DNA from: Bemisia tabaci
Lineage: Eukaryota > Arthropoda > Insecta > Hemiptera > Aleyrodidae
Assembly (NCBI RefSeq): GCF_918797505.1
Contig: NC_092801.1
Coordinates: 38,866,517 to 38,930,516 of the forward strand
Length of the DNA stretch: 64,000 nt
Direction: 5' to 3'
Translations under genes and position numbers: made by a program
Shown here: positions 20,400 through 32,457 of the stretch, in pieces
How the letters are laid out: every line of letters starts with the position of its first letter
Position numbering within the stretch: the stretch's first letter is position 1
The notes under the pieces: model-generated
Told to the model about the DNA's origin: nothing
Databases searched by the model: none
Seen by the model: the letters and a program-made list of their open reading frames with translations, nothing else

Positions 20400-22990
20400 G
20401 CAATATGGCTGCCCTGACGCACGAATAGTGGTATCAAAATTTTGCATTAAGTGTACGGGTTGATTTGAAGGCGCTCTTCTGTTTGCATTTTTAGTGGCCT
20501 TGTACAATGATGTTGACCGAAAAGTTCATAATTTTGGGGTTTTAAATCGAGCCGCATGTTCTTAAAATGCCGAGGAATATTAAATTGAATAAATATTAAG
20601 ATGGTTTTTGTCTCTCCTTCTGATTTCAAAGAAGAAAGCGCAGGTGGCTGGATCAGATTGTGTAATTTTTTGTCGCTTGGTTCCGTCATCGCATCCTGAG
20701 GCGAAAGTGAAAGAGTCGCCGTTTACAAGATCGCAACTTACTCCAAAGCGGTTGTGAATTCAATAAGTTTCGCACGGATAAAATGAGCTTTCTTTGGTTA
20801 ACTGTGAATAATCAAAATTGAAGAAAAGGTACTTTGTCCACTGGTCCATTAGAATAACGTAAAGCATGGATGGATGGAGCATTGATGACCAATTAAATTT
20901 TATCTTATAAGAAATATTAAGTGTGAAACCCTTTTACAGTCTTTAAAGGATCCAAACCACCAACAAGTTTAAACACTTATTGCAAAATGCGTATCTCCTG
21001 ACGAAGTGTAGATTCTTAGTGACAAAAACGCGAACCTCGGCATTTCTGCCGTATTTTCTAAAAGGTCGAAAAATTATTGAACTTGCTGATGGAGTTTGAA
21101 AAATCATCTTATCCTTGCTATCCTAAAGAATTATTACCCCTCTATTGACAATAAAGAGGAATTTAGACAGTTTTTTTACCCTCCTGGAAAATCGTTTTTT
21201 TCGAGATTCGCACTTCTGCACTTTCACCATCGATAAAGTGCTTTAGTATTGTTTAATGAACACTTGGACAGGCAGTGATTGTGATTGTTCAGTCAGTTAT
21301 TTTTTTTCTCATGAATTTCTTCACAAACTTCCCATCTATATATGTTGCACGCAATCACATTTCAAATGTACATTTTAGAAAAGTGGAAAGCTAATAATTT
21401 AACTACAGGGTTGGTTAAATTAGCATTATTTTATTTTAAACTCTACATTTATGCATAAATTGACAATCTTTTTCACAATTTAATTGTTAAATCGGCAAGA
21501 CCATTTTCCCCGTGATGTTTTAGACTTCTTAAACATTTCAACATATTCAAAGATCTTAACGAACATTTTCAACATTTTAAACTTTACGAATAAAAGCAAC
21601 GTTTGTTGCAAGGTGTAGGTTCCCGATTCCTTGTTTCCAGGCGGCATTTTAAGTTCCGATGTAGCTTGATTCTGAAGTGCACGGTTGTTAGGTTGTGCCA
21701 TTAAAATGAGACATTCTACATAGGTTTAAGTGGGAAAAAGTGGTGATTTTTCAGCACAATCTGGCAACAATGCTGAGGAGCGTTTTCGAGATCTCCCGTG
21801 TCGGAATAAGTAGAGGGATCTGCTCTTCCAGAGCACCCCCTCTTTTTAACCCGTTGTCCCTGCATCTCTCATTTTCCTCGCTTTGCTCCTCATTGAAACG
21901 GGTAAATGGCTCAAGATGGAGGAAACATGAAGGGATAATTTTAGCCTCTATCTCGAATAAGTTCCGTCTCTGAAACCGGAAACCTTTCCAACTACAACTG
22001 CAGCGTCATTCTATATTGCACCTTTGATCTTTTGAATTTCAATGAGTAAAGGAAAGAATTAGAGTAATGTGCGGACATAGATTTTTAGGACATCACAAAT
22101 GAAACGAACTAAAAACATGAATCAACGTATAAAAATATCGAAGAGCTCTATAATTGCGTAACAACACATGCAATGGCAAAGCAACCATTCGATTTATAAA
22201 TTATTTTGTTTCGTTTTTGCAGCGAAAAATATACCTTTTACGCGACAGTTTGACACTTCGTTACTTTAAAATTGTCAAAATGCGGTTATCCTTACTGAAA
22301 AATCTGCGCTGCAGTCTGGACTCTTTTCGATCAAATGATGTCTCAAATAAGTATTAGGAAAGCATTGCATCGTTACTTTGACTAACTGCTTGTCAAATTG
22401 GAGAGAAAGGAAACAATATTTTTTAAATCATACAACATTCTTGTTTGAAATTCATGAAACAACTTTCAAAAAATGGAATACGTAAATGAAATGAAAAAAC
22501 ACGTGTAAATATTCCAAGTGTATATTATGGGAGTTCCAAGTGAATATTCCAAGTACTTCAAAGGTTCCAAGTTATTCAGAAACAAAAATATGGTCTTCAA
22601 TAATTATCGTCATTACGTCATCACGGTCTTTTTCGGAACAATTTGTCATGTTGTTGCAGAGGATAGTTTGAACATAGGTTCACAAACTTAGATGAGTTCA
22701 GAGGAACATCTTGTTATTTCGTGGAAAGCTTAAGAAAAACCTCTGTGTGAAAGTAGTGTAAAGGCAGAATTCTTAAGGCGTCCTTGATATTGAGGAAAAT
22801 ACCAATCGAGATTCTCTAAAGTTTAAATAAATCGGTTATTCGTTACAAATAATGGATATTCCAGAAAATGCCTAATTAAAATGCAGCATTATCCTTTAGA
22901 TACTGTTTTCCTGGAAGAACAAATACTTCATCTTGAGTGGGAGAATGTCACCCAATGTTGATGAGCTTACATCAAAATTATATGATTTAA
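20400..22990. other. AT-rich stretch without recognised features
   Basis: Only short frames, no domain or clear inverted ends. A CT-rich patch near 21830-21890 and a tandem 'ttccaagt' cluster at 22515-22575 are the only local structures noted. Confidence 0.5.
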
Positions 22991-22998
22991 TCAAAATC

Positions 22999-23156
22999 GT
23001 CGCGTGAATTGCGATGTATCGATCTCTCTGCCATTAAGATCCATGAAAAATGATCAATAAACAGGATGTTCGCAGCGAATACCTTAGTAATCGACTCTTT
23101 ACCATGGGTTCCAATGGCATAACAATCGATACATCGCAATTCACGCCACGCCACTG
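22999..23156. mobile_element. CAGTGGCGTGGCG-type hAT-like MITE, left end eroded
   Basis: The right end reads 'cgcaattcacgccacgccactg'-like sequence ending CACTG at 23156. The left side has the matching 'cgcgtgaattgcgatgtatcgat' but lacks the terminal CAGTGG. Intact relative with an 8-bp duplication: 34376-34539. Confidence 0.6.
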
Positions 23157-23694
23157 TTGCGATATCAATACACTGAAATCCAGCGTATCCAAGTTAGTTC
23201 GTGCAAGGCGTTAAGTATCCCGATTCTCAAAATTCAATTAATTTTCTCTCTTGGAAGGTATGCCCTCGCAATAATTGGCGCGTATACGTAGTATACCGCC
23301 TTTGCGATCGTTTCGAACCCTGCTCGATACAATAACCGAGTCCTTAGTTCCTTACCGAAAAGTGACTACCGCGAACTTCTGAGATTTTCCAAAGCGTGTA
23401 AAAAGTTTATTTGTCCATCAATAATTATGATTTAAAGTTGTTTCTCATTCTGGGGGTCGCTAGTTTATGTGCAGTGAATACCAAGAGTCTACGTTACTTG
23501 GTTTTTTTTAAAAAAGCTTAAGAATGCGACGCGCTGATTTAAAATATGCATATATAAGCAGAATCAAGCGAACTGATTCGAGGATGGCTGAGCAGGTCGG
23601 CACTCTCGGAATGAGAATTTAACTCCTCCGTTTTGTTCAAAACGTTGCTTTGACAGATCTGTAACCTCGGTTATACTTTTCAAAAGTTGGTACC

Positions 23695-23886
23695 TGTTGA
23701 AGCATATGCTATGCTAAATGGTCTCCGTGGCGACCATTTTTTCTCTTCATCTTAACCTAACATATATGAAAAAAGAAGTCCTGCTTGTATGATTCTTCCA
23801 GTCATAATTTATCCTTAAAAAGGTATTATTAATAAAAATGTGTTGATTTATCTATAATATTGTTGACCTTTTTTCTGAGCTCAACA
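23695..23886 (+). mobile_element. LTR-like unit, 192 bp
   Basis: Begins TGTTGA and ends TCAACA (inverted hexamers with the canonical TG...CA). It contains an AATAAA-type signal in 'attaataaaaatg' and is followed after three bases by the primer binding site. Only one copy is found in the window. Confidence 0.6.
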
Positions 23887-23889
23887 AAG

Positions 23890-23907
23890 TGGTGACCCCG
23901 ACGTGAT
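23890..23907 (+). promoter_or_regulatory. Primer binding site complementary to tRNA-Trp 3' end
   Basis: TGGTGACCCCGACGTGAT is the complement of a 3' end reading ATCACGTCGGGGTCA plus CCA, the acceptor and T-arm end known for eukaryotic cytosolic tRNA-Trp. Position 3 bases after the LTR fits a retrotransposon minus-strand primer site. The tRNA match is from memory of the family and should be checked against this organism's tRNA set. Confidence 0.65.
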
Positions 23908-25618
23908 TCTTTTCTCAAAATCTTACGCCCAATTACTTACGCTTCATTAACCATTTCACCGTCACGCTAGGATTCGTCCAATTTTCAAAAAAAATTGTTT
24001 CGCGAGTTTTTAGCAATTTTTTCCTTACTCTCCGATAAAACACGAATTAAAAGAGGTCTCATTCATAAAAATCGGCCAAATAGAAGAGAAGTTACAGTAT
24101 TCGAAATCCGAAGAAATCAACAAAACTTCTCCAAACAAAAAATAAAATGAAGGGGGAAAAAAGAAATGTATAAATTACAATTTAATATGATTGACCTCAG
24201 AAAGTGACAAGCAATTCAATTATAAAAAGGAGAAAAAATTGAGTGAAATTACAAAAAATTAGCCTCTTGCAAGGGGCTTTCTTGTATGAGTTTTGACCTG
24301 AAGACAAGTAAATCCCGTTACATTATTAAAACGAAATTGACTCCATAGTTTAATGCCTTAGTTTCTTGAATACGATTATTTTAAGCTCTCGAAAATTTAT
24401 ACCAGCAATTTTACCCATTGGGTGATTTCCTGAGAGCTCATAATATCACGAATTTCTCATAGAGCCCTTCAAAAATGGCTTGCTTTTTGGGCAGCCGATT
24501 CGGCCATCAAACGGGGTCTAAATGGAAGCTGATAATAACACAAAGCTCTGAGAAAAATGTTGAGATGAGTATAGGAACGGTTTGTAAATTACGAGGAGAG
24601 GCGGGCATTCTGTTCAGCATATATCGATACATAAGTATTTCCACACGTAGAATTTAATTTTCACGTCAGGGAGTCGACATATTTTGATTTTTTCGATTTT
24701 ATACGGAAAATTTATGGTTTTTCGGGATTGAAATTACTTACAATTGTTTCATGAAAAATGAATGTACCCAAAATGACTATAGCATTTTGACTTTCACATA
24801 CGTGCACTCACTAAATTGATTGGTAAATTCAAAGAGTGGGTACATCGACCTGGTATATCAAGTTTCTGCGATTTTTTACGGCAAATCGGTAGATTTTCGG
24901 GATGTGGATTGCTTACTTTCAATTCATGAATGAATAAAGCATGGACATGGTTGAGCTTCTTTGCATGAAAAGACGTTTAAAATAACAAAATCAAGACATA
25001 TTAATACAATTGCATTTATATCGAGTCAATTTCTTTTCAATAATATAACGGTATTTATAAAACCGGTAATTTGGGTATTTTAGCCCCAAAATACCTTAAA
25101 TCGACTTTATCTTCTAGGAGTTCGACAGAATTTTTCCTTTCTTCGCTTAAATTTTTCCGTAGCACTTTTCTTCAAGAATCTGATAAGATTTTGCTTGAGG
25201 CAGATCAAAAAACTTAAATTTGTTCGAATAGCTTTCTAGATTCACAATACACGGTCTCGTGAAGGTGCGTCGTTGACCTTGCAGTGTTGGATCGTGAATT
25301 CTCTTGTTGTGCTGCTTGCCTTTTTTGAAATCTCTGTAAATGAAAACTAAGGGGTTGATATGTGCGAGTTAATGACGCGCCTTATCAACACATTGTGTTG
25401 GAGTTCACAGCTTGTTAAGAGCTCCAATTATCTGGCGACCGAGCGTGGCAACCACAGATGATTTTTGATATGCGCAATATCTATGAATCAGGAACAAAAA
25501 TAGGTATAGTCGGTGAATTTACACTGATTGTCAAAGTTCCATATAAATTATTTATTATTTTATAACATCCATGCAATGATACCTTGTATTTTGTTAATGT
25601 AAGTGGTTTGATGTATAT

Positions 25619-25915
25619 GTTACGGGTAATCTAGTCAAACCGGGTAATGTCGACACTACCCGGGTAATGTCGGCAATAATTGACATTACCCAGGCCGTTT
25701 TGGTTAGGTTAGGTTAGGTTAGGTTAGGTTAGGTCCAGCTGGTCCCGTCTGCGGCCCTCCCTGACGAGTGAGGGGTGGAATGGCGGGTATTATAACCTAA
25801 CCTAACCTAACCTAACCTAACCTAACCTAACCAAAACGGCCTGGGTAATGTCAATTATTGCCGCCATTACCCGGGTAATGTCGACATTACCCGGTTTGAC
25901 AAGATTACCCGTAAC
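25619..25915. mobile_element. Palindrome carrying inverted (TTAGG)n blocks
   Basis: 297 bp. Ends GTTACGGGTAATC and GATTACCCGTAAC, with ATAT flanking both sides. 'gggtaatgtcgac' modules repeat in each arm. Next come six TTAGG units (25704-25733) and, in the opposite arm, seven CCTAA units (25796-25830), around a ~60-bp GC-rich loop. TTAGG is the arthropod telomere repeat. This is an interstitial, palindrome-borne block, not a chromosome end. Confidence 0.8.
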
Positions 25916-26564
25916 ATATACAATGATGGCTGTCGAGCCGCAAAGCTTTAGTGATTGAAATACATATATTTATTCATACTACGTCTTGGTTTACTTCGTT
26001 CTCAAAAATCTTTTAATGGCGTCGTATGACATAAAATGTTTAAATCAATATAAGTATTCATTCATTTGATTAGGAGTTCATTTTGTTTACTACTTGAGAC
26101 TCGTGACTTCGTGAGTTACATTTTTGAATAATACTGTGGTCACGTAAATTGAAAAGCCTTCAATTTCTAGATAGGCAACTTGTCATGCACGGCTATGGTT
26201 TACAGTTCGTATCTGTGGCAAGATGCAACATTTTGTGTTGCATTTTGCCACGTGGCTAAATAAGCTGTGGCTAATTGAAACTTAATCGTAAATGATGATA
26301 AACCTGTCTTGAACTCCGGGGAGCGATTGGACTACATTTTGCAAAAAATTATCAAATGAAATACAAGAATGCATGATGCAAGATGCTAAAAGAAATTAGG
26401 AAAAAAACTCTTTTTGCATTTACAAGGATAAGAATTCAGAAATTGTATGAATTGATTCTTCTGGCACATCTCTATCTCCTATGATTCCCGAATAGACGAC
26501 GTTTCCAAAAAATGGTTTTGGAAAACCAGCTTATTTTAGTCTTAGTCACGAGTGGACTTCATTT

Positions 26565-27090
26565 TGCAATTGGGATCTACCATTTCTAGCTCATCCGAAC
26601 AAACACTTATGTGCTTCAGGAAAGTAATGGTGCATACGTTGTTTCTAAACTGAGCTAAAAATTATAGTTCCCACTTACAAAATGTAGCCCAAGTACTCGT
26701 TTTATTTCGAGTCATCTCTTGAACTCTTCGACTGGGATTGAAAGTCAAAACAACAAACGTGCACGACATGTCGCCTTGCTTTAATTGCCTATTTTACAGG
26801 GGAACAATTAGACTATATTTTGCAATTAGAACAACGATATCTGACTCAGTTTAGAAACAACATATGTACCATTAGTTTCCCAACGCACATAAGAGTTCTT
26901 ACAGAGGAGTCAGAAATTTTAGTTCTTAGTTGCAAAATTTAGCCCATGGGCTGCATTTTGCAATTTGGAATTATAAATTCTGCCTCCTCTGGAAAAACAC
27001 TTATGTACGTAGGGGAACTAATGACACATACGTTGTTTTTAAACCGAGCTAGAATTTATAGTTCTACATTGCAAAATGTAGTCCAATTAA
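26565..27090. repeat. Cluster of three ~140-bp 'GGACTACATTTTGCAAT' MITEs
   Basis: Units about 26565-26696, 26811-26945 and 26945-27090. Each runs from 'gcattttgcaatt' type sequence through 'acatacgttgtttctaaac' (or its variant) to 'gcaaaatgtagtcca'. A lone left end lies at 26331. Other pieces: 13557, 49745-49850 and 51165-51365. Confidence 0.7.
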
Positions 27091-27185
27091 TCCATGAAAT
27101 TGCAGATATACTTGACTGTCTCTCAATTCTTCTTCAGTTATGATGATATTATTTAGGTAATATTTGTATCTTAATTAACTATGCG

Positions 27186-27413
27186 CACTGGAAAAAAAAA
27201 ACACATTGGGTGTGGAGTCCAGACTCTTAAAAACATCGACCTGAAAAAATAATCTTGATTCAATCAGATTTAAGCTTAAATCAAGAACCAAGCCTCTTAA
27301 TATGGGTGGATTTCCTTTTGATTTAAGCTTAAAGCTGCTTGAAGCAAGAAACCTTTTTCTTGTCAATGTTTTCAAGAGTCTGGACTCTGGATCCAATGTG
27401 TTTTTTTCCAGTG
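27186..27413. mobile_element. CACTGG-type MITE, duplication CG
   Basis: 228 bp, CACTGG plus A-run to CCAGTG. CG on both sides (27184-27185, 27414-27415). A CG duplication argues against TA-targeting elements. Confidence 0.85.
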
Positions 27414-27975
27414 CGTGTGTAAAAAATCTACCGATTTTTTGGTTGATTTTTTCAGCATTGCATTTTTATATGAACATCATGAGGAGAAATTGCAATAGTT
27501 TCATTGCAATGGTGGTTATAAGAACGTCAACGAGAGAGAGGGTGGAATAACTGGATACGGAGGGTGGGGCGGGGGGGGGGGGGGGGTTGCGGGAGCGCGG
27601 GGTAAAAACCGAGCGGAAATAGTTATTACGTTGAATATGCGGCGGATCGGGCTAGACAATGGCAGCGGGCGAGAAATGCGAGCAACGTCAAATTGGCACT
27701 GGTGACAACAATGCGATATTCATCAAAAGGAGAAAAAAGGGAAATCACGGTGTTTACGGTGATAAAAACGGAAGGCGGGTGCGAATCAGCGGCCTCCGAT
27801 GCGATGCTTGGCAGCTTTGATGCAGCGTTGCCTGGCTTCGCGGAAAAAATCATGGTTGGATTTACTGCGTTCGTAGTTAGATGCTCAAAAACTACTTTAA
27901 TAGTATAAATTCTAATGATGTTTAATGTACCTGGTGCATTTTTAAGAAATGCAGATTTTTCTGGGGTGTCAGTCG

Positions 27976-28722
27976 AGGAGCAATACCTCACTAGAAACAT
28001 AAAGCGGAGCGTGAGAGTGCACGCCTCCCATCATCGCGCCTTCAATTTTACAGATACAGCACGGACATCCATCAAGCACGAATAGTTGTACATCTGCGCC
28101 GTCATCAAAGCACTTCCTTTCCCCTGTACAAATTCCATATTGTGTTTTTTTCTATTTGTTTTATATTTGTAGTACTGTTTCGAGGACTACTTGAGCAACA
28201 CAACGAAGATAAAAGAAGCTTATTACATAAAAACCAGTAGTTCCTGCTATGAGGTGTCAGCCATGGATTTTTATATTTGAATTTTCCCGTGCGAGAGAGT
28301 GACAATCTTGGTATAGCGTGCTACATGCAGTGCCTACAAAAGTTATGTTTGGTTGTTCAAATATACAATCTATTACATGAAAACCGAGAGTTCCGTAAAC
28401 TTTTGAATTGATTACGACTTCGGTCGAAATAATTTCTCAAAGAACACAACCAAAGATAGGAGACACATAATCTAGATTTTTTTTAAAACTTATTCCATAT
28501 TATGTTTGTTCCATTTGTTTTATATTTGTAGTACTGTTTCGAGGACTACTTGAGCAACACAGCGAAGATAAAATAAGCTTATTACATAAAAACCAGGAGT
28601 TCCGTCCACTTTTGAATTTATTCCGACTTTGGTCGAAATAATTTTTCAAAACGTGCGAGAATAACTATCGATTTAACATGATAAATCCCCAAAGAACTCT
28701 CTGCCTGCGAATTTTCCATTGG
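27976..28722. repeat. Left arm of a 4.9-kb inverted-repeat structure
   Basis: Inverted match to 32458-32846. Within this arm a ~360-bp unit ('tttgttttatatttgtagta..aaaaccaggagttcc') occurs at 28119 and 28483, with a degenerate third at about 28370. It includes the micro-ORF repeat (28005-28125, minus strand). The spacer 28723-32457 holds several MITEs and unique DNA. Confidence 0.7.
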
Positions 28723-28750
28723 CGAACAAAAGACTGAATGTTTCGAATGC

Positions 28751-29000
28751 AAATAGTCAAATCAGGCATTTTGTCAAATGCCTAGGCCGGTAGTCAAATT
28801 TTGACAGTTTACGGGATTTTGTAAATTTGTGGCAAAGAGTTCACGGATTTTCAATATTTTGGGAAGAATAACTCTTCAAATTCGCGAATTCTCCTTGCTC
28901 CTTCCTGTTTACACTCTTTTAGTACATTTAAATAATGTTAAAATTTTAAAAATTCTCAGTTTTATTGCCAAAATGCCTGATTTAACTATTTGCCTTCGAC
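28751..29000. mobile_element. GTCAAATCAGGCATTTTGTC palindrome
   Basis: Left 'gcaaatagtcaaatcaggca' and right 'caaaatgcctgatttaact' + 'atttgccttcgac' are inverted. About 250 bp. A longer relative lies at 41121-41573; left ends alone are at 55597 and 56939. Confidence 0.7.
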
Positions 29001-29015
29001 AAATGCGCCGTTCAA

Positions 29016-29241
29016 CGCTGGAAAAAACACATTGGATCTGAAGTCCAGACCCTTAAAAACATCGACGAGAAAAAGTACCCTTGATTCAATCAGAAGGTAT
29101 CTTAAATCAAGAACCAAGCCTCTTAATTTCAGCGGATTTCGTTTTGATTCAAGCAAAAATCCGCTTGAATCGAGGGCATTTTTTCTTGTCATAGTGTTTT
29201 CAAGAGTCCGGACTCTAGATCCAATGTTTCTTTTTCCAGTG
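29016..29241. mobile_element. CACTGG-type MITE, duplication AA
   Basis: 226 bp, left end mutated to CGCTGG, right end CCAGTG; AA on both sides (29014-29015, 29242-29243). It abuts the palindrome 28751-29000. Confidence 0.8.
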
Positions 29242-29929
29242 AAGGGTTAACTGTAAGGCGTTCCGCAGTGTATAATGACGTTGATGCACTCCACGTTCGC
29301 AACCGCGGATTCGTGTTTTCGCTTTCAGTTGACCTTATGTTCTGTCTGTAGAAAGAAAAGAACCCTTGAGAAACTTAGTCAACCGTGCCAGATAGAATAC
29401 TTTTAACGTTAGAGGTCCCCCGAAACTGAGCGTCTCGAAACGGGTTTCACACGATAATCACGCAGGATCGCATATTCGCCAATTCAACGGAAAGCGGATC
29501 TTCAGCAGCGATGTGGCGAACTTTGCGATTTATCTGTCGCAGGCAATTAGTGATCGCCGGCAATTGACTAGCTAGTAGTGAATAAATATAGAAAGTCGTA
29601 AAATCCAAAAATTGAAAAAACAAGATTAGAGTGCTGATTATGTTGCCTATAATGTGAATAGGCACTTTTCCATCTTTAAAAACATGGCAGGAATTTGCAC
29701 ACTCTGAAGAGCGCGTAGTGAACTCCGTGACATTGGTTGAGTTGAGATCGGATAGGCAACTAAACTAACATCGTGACAAAGCGTAAAGTATCACAAAACA
29801 TGAAGGCGCTTCAAGCCGAGCAATACTTTTGAAGACGATAACCCTGAAAAATTTCATCATGCCGATGCACACTATTGCGATTTATTGAATTAATGTGTGA
29901 ACCGCTTGCAAATTGCCGGCGATCTCTAA

Positions 29930-30085
29930 TTGCCTGCTACATAAAGATTCATCTGCCATTAAAAACTATTGAAAAGGATCGATGAACAAGTTTCTTATAA
30001 CGAAAATCTTAATGATCGATTCTTAACCTCAGCTTCAAATGGGGAAATATCGATAATTGATCATTCGTGCATCGCCACTGATCTT
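29930..30085. mobile_element. Diverged hAT-like MITE relative
   Basis: 'aggatcgatgaacaag', 'aatgatcgattcttaacc' and the end 'tgcatcgccactg' parallel the CAGTGGCGTGGCG family (22999, 34376, 58676). Ends are eroded and no duplication is visible. Confidence 0.45.
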
Positions 30086-30144
30086 CAGCTTTTGCGCAAT
30101 GGAACCTGAATACGATCGGCATTTTTGAAATATTGACCACTTCG

Positions 30145-30563
30145 CACTGAAAAAAAAATTCTCAGCGTTTTTACCAAGGTCCGTTAGTACCTTTACCATC
30201 TCACTTTTTTTTACCAATTATTGGTAATTTTACCAAGACAGACTGGTAAGCTTACCCAAAAACCGGTATTTTTACTGCTTTTTTTTCAGGTAAGAATACC
30301 ACTTTCATTGATAATCAATTCCCGGTAACTTTGCAATTTTATCTCCGTAATTCTACCACAGTCGATATAAATTATTGGCGTTTTTACCAAGGTCCAGTAA
30401 AATTACCGAGAAAGTTCAATAATTTTACCGAGATTTCTCGGTAAAATTACCAATTTCATAAATGGCAATTTTACCAAGAATAAACTAGGATCAAACAGAA
30501 CCCTGAATTCTTGGTAATTTTACCCTTTTCTTAGTAAATACACCGAGATTTTTATTTTCAGTG
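30145..30563. mobile_element. CACTGAAAAA-type element with 'ttaccaa' internal repeats, duplication CG
   Basis: 419 bp. Ends CACTGAAAAAAAAATTCTC and complement ending TTTCAGTG; CG on both sides (30143-30144, 30564-30565). The interior is built from short 'ttaccaa' / 'ttggtaa' motifs in both orientations. Same end style and 2-bp duplication as the CACTGG family but a different body. Confidence 0.75.
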
Positions 30564-31054
30564 CGGTGGATTACGTGCGGCAAATCGAAACTTCAGTCTG
30601 TAGATCAATCATCAAGGAATGTCCATGCCAAAAATCGTACTTTATACTCTTGAAATAAAGTCTAAAGTACTCTTTCAATTGTTTAACCAATTTCAATGCA
30701 TCGATACTGATAATTAATTGGAAATAGTACTTTTGGCTTTGTCTGAGGACTTTGGAAGATGAATTCCGGCAAGAAAATTCCTGAGTGATATATCTACAAA
30801 CGGAAATTTTTCCTCCCCCAAAATAATGCACCTAAAGGTAAAATTTGGTGTATATCTGTCGTAGTGAAATCTCGAATTCCAATACGTCCAATCGCGAAGT
30901 GAAAAATTCCTTTTTCGCCAAATCTATATTTATTTAAGAAATTCGACTTTTGTCTAGTCAAATCGCGATGTGGCCAGCCACATGCCGATTTAACCACAAA
31001 CCCGTTGGTCAAAACGTAAATTAAACATTACGGTTTAGTAGCATAAAATTATAA

Positions 31055-31355
31055 GGATGAAGCAAGGAGAACCAAAATGCCGTACGTTTTACCATGTTTA
31101 TTTAAGTTATCAATCCATGCCGAAACTTTTCAAACCGCCAGGGCTCATCTTCAGAGCGAAAATTTATGAACAAAAACCAAACAAACACAAGACAAATTAA
31201 CTACTAAGCACTACATTGCAGAAGTTTGGTGAAAATACCAAAAAGACCCCCTCCCCCCTTGAAGATGAGCCCTGGTGGTTTGAAAAGCTTCGGCATGAAT
31301 TGATAACTTAAATAAACATGGTAAAACGTATAGCACGTTGGTTCTCTTTGCTTAA
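31055..31355. mobile_element. Palindromic MITE (31.1-31.4 kb)
   Basis: 'gttttaccatgtttatttaa..tcaatccatgccgaa' on the left and 'ttcggcatgaattgataac..taaataaacatggtaaaac' on the right are inverted, with a 'cagggctcatcttca' inner block on both sides. No duplication identified. Confidence 0.65.
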
Positions 31356-31385
31356 TCCTTAATACATAAATTGTTTTAAAAAATG

Positions 31386-31619
31386 CACTGGAAAAAAAAA
31401 AAAACACATTGGATCTAGAGTCCAGACTCTTGAAAACTTTGCCAAGAAAAAGGACTCTTGATTCGATCATAGATTTAAGCTTAAATCAAAAGGAAATCCG
31501 CTTAAATTAAGAAGCTTGGTTCTTGATTTAAGCTAGATTGATTGAATCAAGAGTACTTTTTCCTGTCGATGTTTTTAAGAGTCTGGACTCTAGATCCAAT
31601 GTGTTTTTTTGCCCCAGTG
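31386..31619. mobile_element. CACTGG-type MITE, duplication TG
   Basis: 234 bp; CACTGG plus A-run to CCAGTG. TG on both sides (31384-31385, 31620-31621). The central segment is inverted relative to most copies, as in the 10408-12962 element. Confidence 0.85.
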
Positions 31620-32133
31620 TGACCGTTTTAACCAGACAAATCACGGAATGGCAAATTAAGGAAAAACTCGAGTCTTTCGATCGAATTCAAATTGTTGACT
31701 ACTTCTCCAGTCATCAACGGCCTCATCTGTGGGGGTACAACCCCAAAAGAAAACCGACGCTAGTTGGTTTTCCACAATGGCGAAAAATGTGAGCATTTCC
31801 AGTGATTTGGCAGCGTGTAAATGCTGTTGAGTCTAAGAGTGTGGATTACCCGTCAGTGAGTGATTAATCGTACAGAGATGTCACTCATAATCATGGCGCC
31901 ATGACAATGCGTTATTTCCTCCGCGCGGTCTGCTTTTTCACTGATTTTTTACCACCACTTAACAACCCTTCCTACCGCTTCGCTCTCGTCCCGCGTTTAA
32001 CACAATCTGTTTTGATGGTCATTCAAGAGTGCTACTATTATTTGTGTTTTAATATCCGCATCTTCTATCCCGACGCTCCGAATTCCCCCTCTAAACGCAA
32101 AAAAGTTCGTACGTAGAAAGCGGTCCACTATAC

Positions 32134-32423
32134 TGCCGTGATCGCGGAGAGAGCAGTAAGTGTAAAAATGAAGTTTTAAAGAAACGGGCTCAGAAGCGTC
32201 TGAACGGAAAATTATATGGAAAAAAGCCTCCATTCTTCATCGGATTGCCACTAATCATCCGAAAGACTCTTAGGAATCGTTTGGATGATTTAAAATTGAC
32301 CGATTTTATTTCAAAAACTTAAATAGGGTATTATTCATTTTCATGTTAGGTGAGACAGCCGTGAGTGATATCTTCTGCATGTTTTCGTAGTTGCGTTTTG
32401 GATACACAACAAACACATTCTCA
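32134..32423 (+). repeat. Left part of the 33390-33957 element
   Basis: Direct repeat of 33392-33694: 'tactgccgtgat..gcgga' through 'gatacacaacaaacacatt'. It has no right end, being cut off at the inverted-repeat arm starting 32458. Confidence 0.7.
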
Positions 32424-32457
32424 GGTTAGAAACGGCCATAGAAACGGTCACGTACGA

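Larger units (their letters stand above)
23277..25420. mobile_element. 2.1-kb element, right copy, with LTR and PBS
   Basis: Inverted match to 10426-12714 over 23277-23694 and about 23930-25420. The intervening 235 bp contains an LTR-like unit and a tRNA-type primer binding site absent from the left copy. The outer limit GGCGCGTATACGTAGTATAC is itself a near-palindrome. No 3' LTR copy is visible downstream and no gag or pol coding, so it is a truncated or non-autonomous retroelement mosaic. Confidence 0.65.

Noticed and set aside
25681..25831. Chromosome end from TTAGG repeats
   Set aside because: Only 6-7 units in each orientation, enclosed in ordered palindromic arms and flanked by ordinary sequence.
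27626..28000. 124-codon minus-strand frame
   Set aside because: Its N-terminal part overlaps the dispersed inverted-repeat arm; no recognisable motif, no transmembrane or signal pattern.
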